From contig OX485806.1 of NCBI GenBank assembly GCA_950295325.1, positions 498,001-562,000 on the forward strand: a stretch of 64,000 nt of DNA. Reading direction: 5' to 3'. Of the stretch, positions 13,920 to 25,274 are shown piece after piece. The position numbers were made by a program, and so were the translations under genes. Numbering within the stretch: the stretch's first letter is position 1; every line of letters starts with the position of its first letter. The stretch is from Polytrichum commune. Taxonomy: Eukaryota; Streptophyta; Polytrichopsida; Polytrichales; Polytrichaceae. The notes below the pieces were generated by a model. It made no database searches. It was given only the letters and a program-made list of their open reading frames with translations, and had not been told where the DNA came from.

Positions 13920-14343
13920 GCACTACGGAATGGGGGGATAAGAATTTCAAGGATTTGTGAGACATGATAACTTGGAATCATACTTTGCAAGCACGGTACC
14001 CCAACCTCCTTAGTCTTGTAGCGTAAGCTCATGTGCAATGTGTTTCCACAGCGATATGTGAGCGTCCTTTCGGTGTGTAGAATTTGATCAAGACCAAAGT
14101 TAGAAATAGGTTGGGTAGTAAGAATCTCGATGCAATGCTGCGAATTGCCTTGGAGGGGCCAAATGAGGAGGTAGATGACATAATTGGTGACGTTATCCTA
14201 CTTTGGAAAAATGACAATAAATATCATTTTTTATATGCTAATCCCTCTTCTTATTTGGATTCTCCTAATACAATGAGTGTGATTGATGTGTCTTGTTCGT
14301 TTGGGGCAATTGATACTAACGGCAATGGTACGCAAATTTCATG
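13920..14343 (+). pseudogene. hAT-family transposase, C-terminal dimerisation region (dead)
   Basis: One frame reads through residues matching the conserved end of plant hAT transposases: a Trp-rich start (TTEWGDKNF), then PNLLSLVA, CERPFGV, LIKTKVRNRLGSKNLDAML and RIALEG. This is the CERxFSxxxxIxTKxRNRL block of the hAT dimerisation domain. Stops interrupt it after DL (near 13958), after SLVA (near 14023) and after FGV (near 14081). Upstream domains (BED finger, catalytic core) are not visible, so this is a 3' fossil. No TIR pair was found for it. It shows that hAT elements once existed in this genome and could have mobilised elements with 8-bp target duplications. Confidence 0.75.
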
Positions 14344-15595
14344 ATTTTTCAATACTAATTAGCTTCCGGATAATACTTGGACCTTTTTGTGGTGCTTGTA
14401 TTTTCCGAAGGCTAAATCCTTAGCCCTAATATGGTAGGGGCTTTGCCAAGTTCAACTCCTGCTAAGGATATTATGTAGACGAAAAAAATTAGAGAATGAA
14501 TGCCCACATTATTTAATCCTAAACACTTGAAAAGAAAGAATAAATGACAATGACACATCCGCCACCAAAACATAAAACCGGCCCCACTTTAGACCTTTCG
14601 GAAATTGCATAAATGAAAAAACAAATGTCGGCTAATTGCCTAAATACATTAGGAAATGGGGGCTATCAACCGATAAATGTTGCATTCTCTAGGCCCACTT
14701 CCGGGTAAAAATTGAAAAATCCGAGCCACCTCCATAATGCTCGGCAATTAGCCATTTTCTCTACATAACTCCCCGGACTTTGGGTCTTATGTCCATAGGT
14801 CTCAGTCCAACTAGCCCACTTGTCATATGGTATGAAACACACAATTAGTATGAGATGATTAGCAAATCTATATTGAATGATTAGCCACTTTCCTCACAAT
14901 TTTCACAGCTCATGTTATTGGAGAAGACTCTCATGCTCATTACATGGTCATATAGGTTATATAGCCCCCCCCCCCCCCAATTATGTTAACTATCGAGTGT
15001 AGATGGTTGTCATATTTTGAGCACACAATTTAATCTCTTTTAAACACATGTTTTTTTTGGTATCCATTCTTGGAGTCACACCAAAGCACATACTGTTCAA
15101 ATATAAGCATTTGATTAAGATATGTGTAACCAAATTAGGCACTTCTTCTTGCAATGAAACTCTCCCCACCTTCCACTGTCCCATTCAAAAGCTAGGATAT
15201 CCTTATTTGAAAACAAGGAATTGTAGCAAACCATAGAGACAAGAGTTAATTCCGACGTTGGAACCAACATGAATTGAGGTGGTGTTGTGTTTTTGAATTG
15301 GTTACAATCTAGATGTAAATCCAAAACAAGCATCACAAAAAATGGAAAGACCACAAAGAACACCACCTTCTTTCAAAGGTGCACACTTTGGACTAGCACA
15401 CATAAGGTGTCCACACTTCTCTCAACCACAAGCAAACCCCTATGCTTCCAAATGATTAGTGGAGGAGGAGGCTTATAGCCTCTTCCTGAAATGCCGCCCT
15501 CTGGGGCGGGCACGTCACCTGTTAGGGTTAGGGTTCATTGGTCCTCGGAGACAGTAAACCCTTGGTGTGGACAATCAGAATTGCAAATACCTCTT
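14344..15595. other. No gene seen
   Basis: This is non-coding sequence with a 14-C run (14965-14978) and a short GC hairpin near 15493. The overlapping ORFs of both strands at 14990-15480 have no recognisable motifs. Confidence 0.5.
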
Positions 15596-15815
15596 GGCCC
15601 CTATGTATGGCCCCTATTTTACAAAATGGTCTACAAGTTGACTAAAGTGTACATAAAGGACACTTGACATTTGTATGATCAAGAATATATTTCTCCACAT
15701 ACTAAAATGTAGACACATAACACTTGCCCAAAAGTATTTTCCCAAAAATATCTCGAGTATCCCAATGCGCTACGTTAAATGTCATAATGTAAATAATATT
15801 TGACTTCAAGAAATT
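15596..15815 (+). repeat. Dispersed repeat family 2, copy 2 (5'-truncated)
   Basis: It begins within the shared phrase TGTATGGCCCCTATTTTACA (compare 13621) and runs through GGTCTACAAGTTGACTAAAG to the family end, here CTACGTTAAATGTCATAAT. It carries the right half missing from the copy at 13460. Confidence 0.65.
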
Positions 15816-16540
15816 TACCTAAGATGACAAAAAAATATTGTATTGGCAGTTAGTGGATGTGACGCTTTGAGACCTCTAGGGATCTAGTTTAGGACCTTTG
15901 TAAATAGTGTATGTGAGAGTAAACACCTAAACAATGCATATTGATTAACCCAATTACTAAGGGAGGGCTAATAGTGCGTGTGCGAAATTAGTGAAGGTGA
16001 TACAAAATTCTTTACACTAGGATATTAGTTCCACCAAAAAACCTAGGAAGCATTGTTCAACTCAACACTATCCACTAAAAATACAATGTATAGTAGCACT
16101 ATTCATTGAAAGTAACGGCATTATTCATCTTGACATTTTTTATTGACAAACATGTGTTTGCATATGACTTTTTCCTCACTCTACAAGCCCCTTAGAGCAC
16201 ACACAAATTTTCTTGAAATGTATGGCAAATAAGCATGCATTCATGAATTCAATATCACTCAATATAAATTTCAGCCCTCACTAATTTTGAAACTTGGCAA
16301 AATAGTATGTGTTTTGGGAACGAGGTGATAAATTGCGTGCCGGATTTAATGCACGTCCAGTCGTTGCACCTCCGCAAAGTACGAGCCTGCACAAACACAG
16401 TTCCATGCTTCTCAAAAATTAGGTCTTACATTTACTTTCCTAGAAAATGCATCCCCGCAAATGAGGCGGCTCTGCAAGATCACCGCAAACATGGGAATTT
16501 TCGTTGTTTCTGATGACATTCTTTCAAATTTCTAGAACGA

Positions 16541-16965
16541 TCTGTGTTCTGGAGTTGTGAAAGTACATCCGACGAACATTTTGTGAAGTAGAAGCCGAGA
16601 CAAACAGTATTTAATGTCTTCTCTGACTAGTAACCTTGATGAGCAGCAAGGGTACCAAAAACGTGCGAAATAGGGTATCAATTTTTCGGATGACCTTGAT
16701 GCAATGACCTTCAGGACGCTGTGTTCTGGATATGTGTAAGTCAAAACTGATGGACATTTAACAGAGTTTCAAACCTAGACATACACAAGTTGGTGTTGTT
16801 TCTGGTTAGTAACCTTGATGAGCAGCAAGATACCAAAAACATGTGAATATGGGTATTTTAGATGGCGTTGTTTTTGTATTCTTCAACGAGGCACATCTAA
16901 TTGATGTTTAACAGAGTTCGAAGCCAGAACAATCAGAACTTAATGCATTCCCGGATTAGTAAAAG
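16541..16965. repeat. Tandem ~150-178-bp repeat, about 2.4 units
   Basis: Phrases recur in order: GTGTTCTGGA (16543, 16721), ACAGAGTT (16760, 16912), TAGTAACCTTGATGAGCAGC (16629, 16807) and ATACCAAAAAC. A diverged fourth unit lies at 18240-18385 (GATGATCAGCAAGGTTACCG, CATGTGAATATG). No function is evident. Confidence 0.6.
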
Positions 16966-17432
16966 CAAGTCGAGATGTCGGTAGCGTCCAACGTGTGAGA
17001 GCGAGAGATCATGAACTTACGCAAAAGCAAGTAAGCCAACGAGAAAGAGGCTCGAGGCCCTCCTTGTAAAGTCCTGCTTCAGGAGACTTTGGCATCCCAG
17101 GTGCGACGGAGATGCTGCGACCCGAGATTGACAAGGCTCCGTATGTGAGAACTGACTCACCCTGGCTTGGTATAACTTATACAAGAATCGCCGTGGTCGG
17201 ATATCGATCTTGTCTTTAAATCTTAGCATTGAGTAGTTTGCACAAGCTGCACAAATAACCCACAATGGCCACCCTGCTGAGTTTCCAAGGTCGATGTACA
17301 CACAGACCACAATGTGATTAACAGAAACAGAACGATTGGTTTTTTTGTTGCGTATACTGCTTGCAACTCACTGAGGGCTGTGCTGACCAATGTGTTGGGG
17401 AGTTCTTGCAAATAGTTGGAGATGAAATTTTT

Positions 17433-17630
17433 CTACTCTGCATGAAGAAAGCAACAGCATGACAGATCATTAAAATTGCAACCTATCAAACTAATACCAG
17501 TTAAGTGGCTGCTTTTGTACTTGCTCTTGAGGTTATGCCAAAGTAAGGCCATAAGGTGCTCTGCTTCTTCAGGTTGAACTTTAGCGAGTGAACTCTGTTT
17601 GTGTTGATCCCTCGCAACCTGCCGATGCAT
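17433..17630 (-). CDS. Possible small spliced gene (unrecognised)
   Basis: On the minus strand an ATG at 17630 opens MHRQVARDQH..., then EEAEHLMALLWHNLKSKY. A good donor GTATTAGT begins at 17497 and a 60-base AT-rich intron would end at TTCATGCAG (17438). Splicing brings an immediate stop, giving about 45 residues. The surrounding 16.3-17.7 kb is more GC-rich than its neighbours, as exons often are here. I do not recognise the protein. It could be the remains of a larger gene, or chance. Confidence 0.22.
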   Translation of the reverse strand: MHRQVARDQHKQSSLAKVQPEEAEHLMALLWHNLKSKYKSSHLTGISLIGCNFNDLSCCCFLHAE

Positions 17631-18239
17631 ACCTGAACAAACAGACACACAAGTTGCCATATTAATCCATCCATCATTGTAGCAGAAGGTAAGAGTGAAA
17701 TGAGATTGACAAAGGTAAGGTATTATTTACGAAAATCTTTTGAATCTGCAAAGTGCAACCCCAGAGAAAGCAAACACAACTAAATGGTGTTTAATCGGGT
17801 GCTCGAGAGCAACGGCAGCTATAATGAATGAATGGATATTGAATATATCTCACAATTTTCCCAGGTTACGGATAAGCAATTTGAAGGTAGAAGCAAGTTA
17901 CGAGTAACATGAGATTGAGTACTTCTGTGAAGTGCTAACTCCAGAAAAAGAAGTTCAAATTGACTTCGATTTCAGCTATGGAGGCGAAAGCCTTAGATCT
18001 GGACAAAACCCTCTCCTACTTAGGATGAATCCACCAATTATTTCAGGAAATTGCACAGAATAAGAATTTTCCAGGTAGAATCAAGACGTGACGTAACACG
18101 AATTTGAGATAATTCCAAAGTATAACTCTAGGTAGAAATTAATGAAAAAATAGAATGGAAACCAAAAAGAACAAATCTGAACACTTTCTTGAGGTGCGGG
18201 AGACGAGCTATGCCCACAATTTATCCTTTTGAATCTCTT

Positions 18240-18385
18240 CATGACTCTGGGTCCTGGAGATGTGACGATGGAAATTTAATCCAGTTCGAAACCAGGACTA
18301 ACATTGGGTACTGGAGTTTATGGTTAGTGACCGTGATGATCAGCAAGGTTACCGAAAGCATGTGAATATGACGTTCTTTTTGTAT
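18240..18385. repeat. Diverged unit of the 16.5-kb tandem repeat
   Basis: It shares the order TTTAATCCAGTTCGAAACCAG, then TTAGTGACCGTGATGATCAG, then CGAAAGCATGTGAATATG with the units at 16541-16965. Confidence 0.5.
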
Positions 18386-18989
18386 TATCAAGTTGCAATA
18401 TGTACGTTTAAGTGTGCACAAAATACTTGACAAGTGTGAAGGGATCATTATTAAAGGCACGATGTGGGCCTAGTGTGGCGCTCATCTTAATTGGTCACCG
18501 ATGTTTGAGTGTATGGCAAGGCTTATAGTCAAGAACGAATTCTAAGAAGATAATAATCACGGTGAGATTGGTTTATGTGCTCAAAATTTAGATACCATGG
18601 TGATTTCAATAGTTAACACAATTCAACTTTAGTGTTGGTGGTCACCTCACCCGTAAAGATTAAAGGGTGGTCTTTGAAAATTAAGCTGGTTTAATAAGAT
18701 GAAAGGCCCTCTAAAATTCTCGAATGTAAATTACATGTACAAATCATGAAAAGGTTGCATTGCATGTAGTCGGTTCATTGTTAAATGTAATATTTTGCCT
18801 TGTATGCCCATAAGTCATGCATAAGATTTTTTGGGCCATGCCCTAAGGCCATGACTATGCTTCACTTGGGTTTACAAGATATTAAGGCTAGATGAAGCAA
18901 TGACCTTAAGTTTAAGAAGTAGGTTGACATGATTCATATTCATGAAAACACACATGTTAAAAAATTATAGTTTAGGATGGTAGGAAATA

Positions 18990-19345
18990 CATTAAATATG
19001 ATATTTAGTCGCATATGGTTTTTAATGTTATCATGGTAACTTTTTGGACGACACTTCTTAGAAATATATGGACAAATATTTGGTATGGATGATGGATGAG
19101 TTCATCCATCTTCCAAAACCCAACTTTCTCTTGTCAGCAACTTGTGATGACATATTGTCATGGATGATTGAATTTTGGATGAAAAATCAATTGGTACGTG
19201 ACAGTAATTGCAACATTGTAAACCTATAATCCCCCCTGAAAATAACAAGAAATGAAAACTAATGTTGGGTGAACATTTAGTGTTGGTACTAATTAGTATT
19301 GAGCAAGATAATTAGAGTTGGTCACGGTAAACATCATATTTAGTG
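18990..19345. mobile_element. 356-bp MITE, CA(C/T)TAAATATGA ends (copy 1)
   Basis: It aligns over its full length with 30526-30889 (GGTAACTTT, GGATGATGGATGAGTTCATC, CTTGTGATGA, GTAATTG). The ends are inverted: CATTAAATATGATATTTAG at left, ATCATATTTAGTG at right. Both copies are bounded by TA dinucleotides. This copy is also flanked by TAGTTTAGGA at 18968-18977 and 19346-19355, which may be a 10-bp target duplication or chance. Confidence 0.7.
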
Positions 19346-19754
19346 TAGTTTAGGACACGAGCTCTACTGGTTAAATTCAATACCGGATGATGTTGGAGGA
19401 CAAATCATTATCTGGAACCATGAATATATAAATATACATTTGGTGGAGTTTTGGTGCATACATAGTAAATCTATATGGTGATTTTTTGATGTTGTTTTGT
19501 TGACATAAATTCAAGTTTGTCTTTGATGTTTGAAAATACTTATGATATACTTATTAGTTGACAAATGTATTTCATTTCAAAGGGTTCTAGGGTTTAGGGT
19601 CCGGTTTATCATACTTTAATGTATATTTTCATAGAATATATGTTGATAGATTTCATTATGTTATATACATATTATGATTCTTATAAATATAAATATTTAT
19701 TGGAATCTTAACGGTAATTATGTGATACTTCAACAAATGGTTTGTTATCGCTTT

Positions 19755-20166
19755 CTCGGGGAGTGCACTTAAAGTTAAGACTAGGAATCACGTGAGTGCG
19801 TACTTTTGACCCCCCCTATGTATGTACTAAAAAATCATCTAAAAATTGTAAAAAAAATATTAAGTTGTTAAACACAATCTAAAGTTCTTGTTGTATAAAT
19901 TTCAAAAAATAATCAATTGTAAATATTTTTAAATTGGTTTTTGAAGCAAAAAACAACGCATTTTAGTTCAAACTTCTATCATTTTTTAAAATAAAATTTT
20001 AAAACTTTTCGTCCTGAAATTTATACCAAGTGATAGATATATACCTGATTTGGCACTTAAATTTTCTTAATTTAAAAACTATTTTAAGGCCAAGTATTGT
20101 ATGGGGTATGCAATTAAAACGTATTCACGTGTATTCCTAATCTTAACTTTAAGTGCACTCCCCGGG
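19755..20166. mobile_element. 412-bp MITE, ~47-bp TIR starting C(T/C)CGGGGAGTGCACTT, 8-bp TSD
   Basis: The left end and the reverse complement of the right end agree over about 47 bp with few differences. They include GTGCACTTAAAGTTAAGA and a subterminal CACGTG. Identical ATCGCTTT copies at 19747-19754 and 20167-20174 give an 8-bp target duplication. The CGGGGAG terminus and subterminal CACGTG link it to the elements at 430, 2165 and 43748, though the interior is different and AT-rich. No ORF. Confidence 0.9.
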
Positions 20167-20669
20167 ATCGCTTTTAGGTTGGTGACTTTCTTTTTTATCC
20201 AATTAAACCACATTATCTAGAATTGATATATTATCTAGAATCCGAACAAAAAAGAATTTGTAGTTGTTGAATCCACTTCAATTAGATAAAAAAAGTTATT
20301 CAAATATATATGTGTATATATATATATATATATATACAAACCCTTTCAAGTTTGACAAATTGGTCATCAATGAAATGGAAATACTCCAATGAATAGCTAA
20401 ATATGAGTTCAGTATCCCTATCCTTAAACACCTCAAAGCAACATATGTCATTGTGCATTCCTAAAATACTCAATTTCTACAACAACATCATGTTAATATA
20501 TTAAAAGATTGTAATCTCAATTCGCCCACATACTATGCCTCAATGAGACTCGCATAAAGTCTCAACGAGATTCAACATGTTGGTCACAATTGATAAAGGT
20601 CAAAATAGATGAGATATTATTATGTTACAATAATCATAATCCAATGATGATGTATGATAAAACTATGGT

Positions 20670-20719
20670 CTTATTTATTATACTTTTTTCTTTAATTTTA
20701 AAAATTATGAGTTCAAAAT
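20670..20719. repeat. Repeat C copy 1, left part (split by the Copia insertion)
   Basis: Joined across the Copia element to 23664-24110, this AT-rich sequence aligns with 34565-34713 plus 38074-38400. The shared phrase around the junction ends in CTCATGG(C/T)ATT(A/G)AAGTGGAG. Confidence 0.5.
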
Positions 20720-20933
20720 TGTTGAGTTATCCTAAAGTAAGAGTAACTTGAGCGAAGTAATAGTAACTGTATGTTCCACTCCAATCTACTGACTATTGGG
20801 GATTCAGTTTACTATAAGTTACAGCATTGTAAAAGTCGCCCCAACATCAATATAAAAGCCACTCACCTCAAGGTGAAACATAGTTGTGATATTATTTTTC
20901 TCTCTCTCTCTCGTTTTCTCCTCTGTCGCAACA
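20720..20933 (+). repeat. Copia 5' LTR
   Basis: 214 bp, TG...CA ends, with a TATAAAA box at 20851-20857 in the expected promoter position and a CT-rich tail. It is near-identical to the 3' LTR. Confidence 0.93.
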
Positions 20934-20952
20934 CGTGATCAGCACGAAGCTC

Positions 20953-21074
20953 TTGGGTTTTCACTCTTGCTTGATAGAATAGTATAGTATTTTTCTTTTC
21001 ATCTTATAGCATCTTGGGCTTTTCACTCTTGCTTGATAGAATAGTATAGTATTTTGCTTTTCATCTTATAGCAT
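20953..21074 (+). repeat. 60-bp tandem duplication in the Copia leader
   Basis: The leader between LTR and gag repeats once, almost exactly: TTGGG(C)TTTTCACTCTTGCT, then GATAGAATAGTATAGTATTT, then CATCTTATAGCATC. The units are 20953-21012 and 21013-21074. Confidence 0.85.
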
Positions 21075-21105
21075 CTTGTCTCCTTGTTTTTATCTTTATA
21101 CTAGC

Positions 21106-22586
21106 ATGGCTTCTTCTACCTCTAAATCTCCGCTAGAGAAGAAGATAGCCAAAAGCATACAACCTCTAACTTTTCCAGAGTTAGAGGCCGATGGGAGAAA
21201 TTACTTGAAGTGGTGTATCGATGTCAAGGCATACTTGGTAGCTGACGACCTAGAAGGCATTCTGAATTATCCAGTACCAGACAATTTTACAGCATCACAG
21301 AAGAGTTGGGCGTTAGTTTTTATGCGAAAGCATATTGATGATTCACTTGAGCAACAATATTTACATATTGAAGACCCAGCAGACTTGTGGAGGCAACTGG
21401 AGGCTAGATTTCGCCACGAGAAGACCATCTTTTTGCCTAAGGCACGTAATGATTGGGCAAACCTCAGGGTTTATGATTTCTCAGATTTCTCATCCTACAA
21501 CAACGAGCTATTCAAGATTGTGTCTCAATTGCACTTGTGTGGGGAGGACAAGACCGATGAAGACATGATTGAAAAGACTTTATCAACTTTCCCAACTGCG
21601 GCTGCATTGCTGGCCCAAATGTACCGGACTATGAGGTTTCGAACCTACTGCGAGCTCACACAATTCCTGCTACTCGCTGAACAGCAACAACAGTTGCTAC
21701 TGAAGAACAACGAATCCAAACCGCCCCACGAGGCCAACGCAACGGAGATACCAACCAGGAGGCCCAAGGGAGGCTAGAAGTCCAATAAGCAGAAGCCGAA
21801 TCGAGCTCCTTACTCCAAGTCAAACGATAAGTCTTATAACCCCTCATCTGGCTCTGGCTCTGGCTCTCGTATTTCCAATAAGTCCAATCAGTCTAGTTCT
21901 CGCAAATGTTTCAAATGTGGTAGAAACGGTCACATGCAAAAGGAGTGCCGGACAGGCGAGTACAAAAAGTGTGGTCGTCCGGGGCATCTAACCCGGGACT
22001 GTAAGACCAATGAATGTCAAAGGTGTGGCAGAACTGGACATGAATCTCGCGAGTGCCGGGCCGGAGCATATACGGAGAAGCTGTACAAGGAACTCCAAGA
22101 GCTTCGGAAAGGCCAAAGGGAGTCACACTCCCTGGACGCCCCATCCCTTGATGGCACCGACCCTGAAAATTACACAGTAATAGTGGAGTCGTTGAGCACT
22201 CACAACGTCATTGAGATGACGGATGGTGACATGGCTTTGCTAGATAGTGGCTCAACACATACAATCTTGCGTGACCCACGGTATTTTGAGTTCTCGAGAC
22301 ATGATTCCGAAACTCCTTCATGGCAAACTTGTGAGCTCAGCACAGTTGCCGGAAAACGGAAGATGACCTTCCGTGAGGGCCGGGCGAGAGTGAAGCTCCC
22401 CGGAGGCGCCACCCTCATCTGCTCCAATGCCATGTTCGCCCCGGAGGCACAACGAAGTCTGATCAGCTTCCACGACCTCCGGGCCCATAGAATTCACGCC
22501 CTGACTGCGATCAGGGATGGTGAGGAGATTCTCAAACTGATGCAAGGAGGCACATGCCTCGCTACCGCACGCCGTGGGGCTAATGG
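21106..22586 (+). pseudogene. Copia Gag-protease, one in-frame stop
   Basis: From ATG 21106 (MASSTSKSPLEKK; an in-frame ATG at 21076 is less likely) the frame encodes a plant Copia Gag core (NYLKWCIDVKAYL, ARNDWANLRVYDF, DEDMIEKTLSTFP, LLLAEQQQQLLLKNNES). A TAG at 21775-21777 interrupts it, then the same frame continues. Three zinc knuckles start at about 21907: CFKCGRNGHMQKEC, YKKCGRPGHLTRDC (first Cys replaced by Tyr) and CQRCGRTGHESREC. The protease active site DSGST is at 22243-22257. Copia similarity stops near 22586 at ATARRGANG, just before the region leading to integrase. Confidence 0.88.
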
Positions 22587-22975
22587 CTCCGCCTCCCAGC
22601 CATGGATTGGGATGACAAAGTCCTTGTGGTGTGATCTGTCTTTTGGGAGCTACATGCATTACATCGTCTCTTGGGGTTTTCTTCTCAAATTTGTATTGCC
22701 CTTTTGAAATTTCCTCAGGAATTGTGCATGGATTGTCCCTTTTCACCTTCATCCACCTATTATTTCCTTTCAAGTTGCTGGCCTTGTCTCCTAGACTGGA
22801 GCAAAGATTGTTGCGGACGCCTGTAAGGGCTATCGCCAAGTTGTTGCAGACTCCTAGTACTGATCGTAGTGCTTGTTTGTGATCATGCCGATGCAGATGT
22901 TTTGGGTATGCTCTTGAACCCTCTACTAATTGCCTTCCATTCTCCTCATACTGAACAACTTGAATCTCCTGAGAC
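22587..22975. other. Foreign or rearranged segment inside the Copia element
   Basis: Between the last Gag-protease residues and the RNase H fragment there is ~390 bp that does not read as integrase or reverse transcriptase in any plus frame. Its minus strand is open across the whole segment, as part of a 269-codon antisense ORF (23127-22318). It may be captured host sequence or a scrambled deletion junction. I do not recognise it. Confidence 0.4.
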
Positions 22976-23280
22976 AAAATTTTCTGCAACTCAACGACCT
23001 CAACACCCCCATCAACCCAACCATCATATACGAGGATAATGCAGCATGTGTAGCACAAGTGGGTGCTGGATTTATCAAAAACGACCGGGTGAAGCATATT
23101 GATCCACAGATTTTCAGTTACACACAAGAGTTAATCACAAATGGTCAAATTCAAGTACAAAACATCGAATATGCCCACAATATTGCTGATCTCCTCACAA
23201 AAGCTTTACCAACCTACACTCATCGTCGACTTGTACAAGCAGTTGGAATGAGACTTTTACATGAGATTAGTTCCAATTAG
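22976..23280 (+). pseudogene. Copia RNase H C-terminal fragment
   Basis: It encodes the usual Copia polyprotein end: PTIIYEDNAACVAQ, then RVKHIDPQIFSYTQELI, then YAHNIADLLTKALPTYTHRR, ending with a stop at 23278-23280 shortly before the polypurine tract. The first part of RNase H and all of reverse transcriptase are missing. Confidence 0.85.
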
Positions 23281-23447
23281 ATACACTCTTTTCTATCATT
23301 TGAGATTTTTTCCTATAAGAAAGGTTTTTTTGTACTCAGAGGTAGTTTTTAATGAGGTATCTAGCGATTGAGGAGGAGAATTAGTAGATAACAATCACTA
23401 GATTAAAATTTTATTTTTTAACAGTTACTTATTCCTTCGAGGAGGAG

Positions 23448-23663
23448 TGTTGAGTTATCCTAAAGTAAGAGTAACTTGAGCGAAGTAATAGTAACTGTAT
23501 GTTCCACTCCAGTCTACTGACTATTGGGGATTCAGTTTACTATAAGTTACAGCATTGTAAAAGTAGACCCAACATCAATATAAAAGCCACTCACCTCAAG
23601 GTGAAACATAGTAGTGATATTATTTTTCTCTCTCTCTCTCTCGTTTTCTCCTCTGTCGCAACA
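23448..23663 (+). repeat. Copia 3' LTR
   Basis: 216 bp, near-identical to the 5' LTR and preceded by a polypurine tract. It is followed by the target duplication AAAAT. Confidence 0.93.
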
Positions 23664-24110
23664 AAAATAATATATTTTTCCTCTCATGGCATTAAAGTGG
23701 AGCTCTTTATTTGGTAATGTTTGTCAAATAAGATAACATAGCATTGGAAAAAATAAAACTAACATCTCTATAAATACATGTAACCACATCACAATGAGCA
23801 CAAGACATTAAGGTTGTGGGCAAATGCAAGGATTATGGTTTTTAAAGTCTAGAGTATATAGTAGTATATAGTTAGTACAAAGTATTCAAAGAGTTTCCCT
23901 TTAAAAACAATGTATGTGAGGCATACAATAGATAAGGTAGTTCAATGAAAAACCAAAACAATTCTCCATGAAATGTGAATACTATATTTGCGATTATGAT
24001 AGAAAACACACATTCAAACCAAAAAAAATACTTTCAATGTGCAACTCACACTTGCAAGTCTTGGTGGCCCCTTCAAAATATATCGCATTGTATAAACATG
24101 ATGAAACTTG
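23664..24110. repeat. Repeat C copy 1, right part
   Basis: It aligns with 34620-34713 plus 38074-38400: AAGATAACATAGCATTGG, ACATCACAATG(A/G)GCACAAGACAT, TTGTGGGCAAATGCAAGGAT, CTTGGTGGCCCC, AAACATGATGAAACTTG. It lacks the 3.35-kb element present in copy 2, so it is that element's empty site. Confidence 0.75.
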
Positions 24111-24508
24111 CTAAAACAGTTGAACATGCAAACAAAACAATAAAAGAAAACCACATGTTCCCAAAACAACTCTAGCCTACTCCAACGTCTTCAAATTGTG
24201 CTCCTTTGGGTCACCCAATACTCGTATGCAAGTTAGAAAGTGGTTAACCCTCGCATATATTTTTTGAATGTTGCATGATGAGGTTTTTGAACTTAATATC
24301 TTGATATTTAAGCGATGTTTTTTTTTTTTTAAATGGTGGGAAAGATTTTGAAATAGCAGGCCCACATACATCCACAAAATTTCGCAGATAAATTTTGTTT
24401 TCTAATTATTTGTCTAAAGTGCGCCTCCTCAAATTTGCACTTCTTTTTCTTGTTGCGAAAGTGAAACCCTAAGTGCCACATACACCTCATTTTCTTTTTA
24501 ATTCTCTG

Positions 24509-25078
24509 CTATTTCCGTCTTTCATTTTCACCTTGATTTTCGTCCTTCATTACCAACTCTCCAAATTGCTTTTCCAATTCTCGGGATGCATCCTCGCTCA
24601 ACAACTCCGAGTTTACCTCCAAAAGCAAGTGCCCGTCTCCATTATACACAACACATACATTTGTCTCCGACGTAGCGATAGTCCTTCGATAGAACGGATC
24701 CCATTTAAAGAACACAAGAAGTCTGTCTCCGGGTTGTACTGCCTTCACAACACGGTGCTTCCTCCTCAATGTAACGCAATATGTAATCCGCTGCTGACTT
24801 GTCAAAAGTTCATGATATTTGGGAAGAAATTTAGATTCCTCAGCCAACTCACGACCCCTATATACACACAACCTCATGGTAGGTAAAACATTAAAGAATG
24901 CCTGGCTGAGCACGAGTGTTGAGCAGCACGTGATGACAATGCACTCTGCCTTCCTCGAAATGGTTGCCTCTGCTACCAGGAATTGGTCTCTAGCAGAACA
25001 CCCGGCCATTATACCATTTGGAAGGAATGATGGAAGTCTATCCCCCAAACAGCTGATCACTTGTGCACAAGGTTCATC
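24509..25078 (-). other. TNL exon 6: post-LRR domain
   Basis: The acceptor TTTTTGCAG precedes GATGAACCT, phase 0. It encodes DEPCAQVISCLGDRLPSFL, then GDRLLVFFKWDPFYRR and VCVVYNGDGHLLLEV, compatible with the C-terminal jelly-roll-like (C-JID) domain of TNLs. It ends with a charged tail and a TGA/TAA-type stop at 24509-24511. The domain assignment rests on position and strand pattern, not on a clear motif. Confidence 0.75.
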
Positions 25079-25274
25079 CTGCAAAAACTTTCATTTCTCA
25101 TATGTTCTTCATTCCCTTATTTATCATACTCTAAGTAGTTATTGTCTACATAAAACTAGAAAATGAACACAATCTATGGAATTGGAATTGACACCCAACA
25201 CTTGCCACCATCCTATTTAGGGGTTCAATATCAAGAAAAACACCAAAACAAAACTTAAGTGATAGAAGCCTTAC

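Larger units (their letters stand above)
20720..23663 (+). mobile_element. Ty1/Copia LTR retrotransposon, internally deleted
   Basis: A complete insertion of 2944 bp with two short LTRs (20720-20933 and 23448-23663), TGTTGAG at the start and GCAACA at the end. The 5-bp target duplication AAAAT lies at 20715-20719 and 23664-23668. A polypurine tract (GAGGAGGAG) precedes the 3' LTR. The LTRs differ at only about four bases plus CT-run length, so insertion was relatively recent. Gag, zinc knuckles, protease and the end of RNase H remain. Integrase and reverse transcriptase are gone, so it cannot move by itself. It inserted into an older repeat (repeat C). Confidence 0.93.

Noticed and set aside
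14765-14785. Another CTCCCCGG MITE end
   Set aside because: No inverted partner or target duplication was found around it.
22318-23127. 269-codon minus-strand ORF
   Set aside because: Much of it is antisense to Copia gag-protease and RNase H. Only the middle (22587-22975) is unexplained, and this is noted separately.
24473-24886. Plus-strand ORF 137 codons
   Set aside because: It is antisense to TNL exon 6, which has phase-consistent splice sites and a coherent domain.
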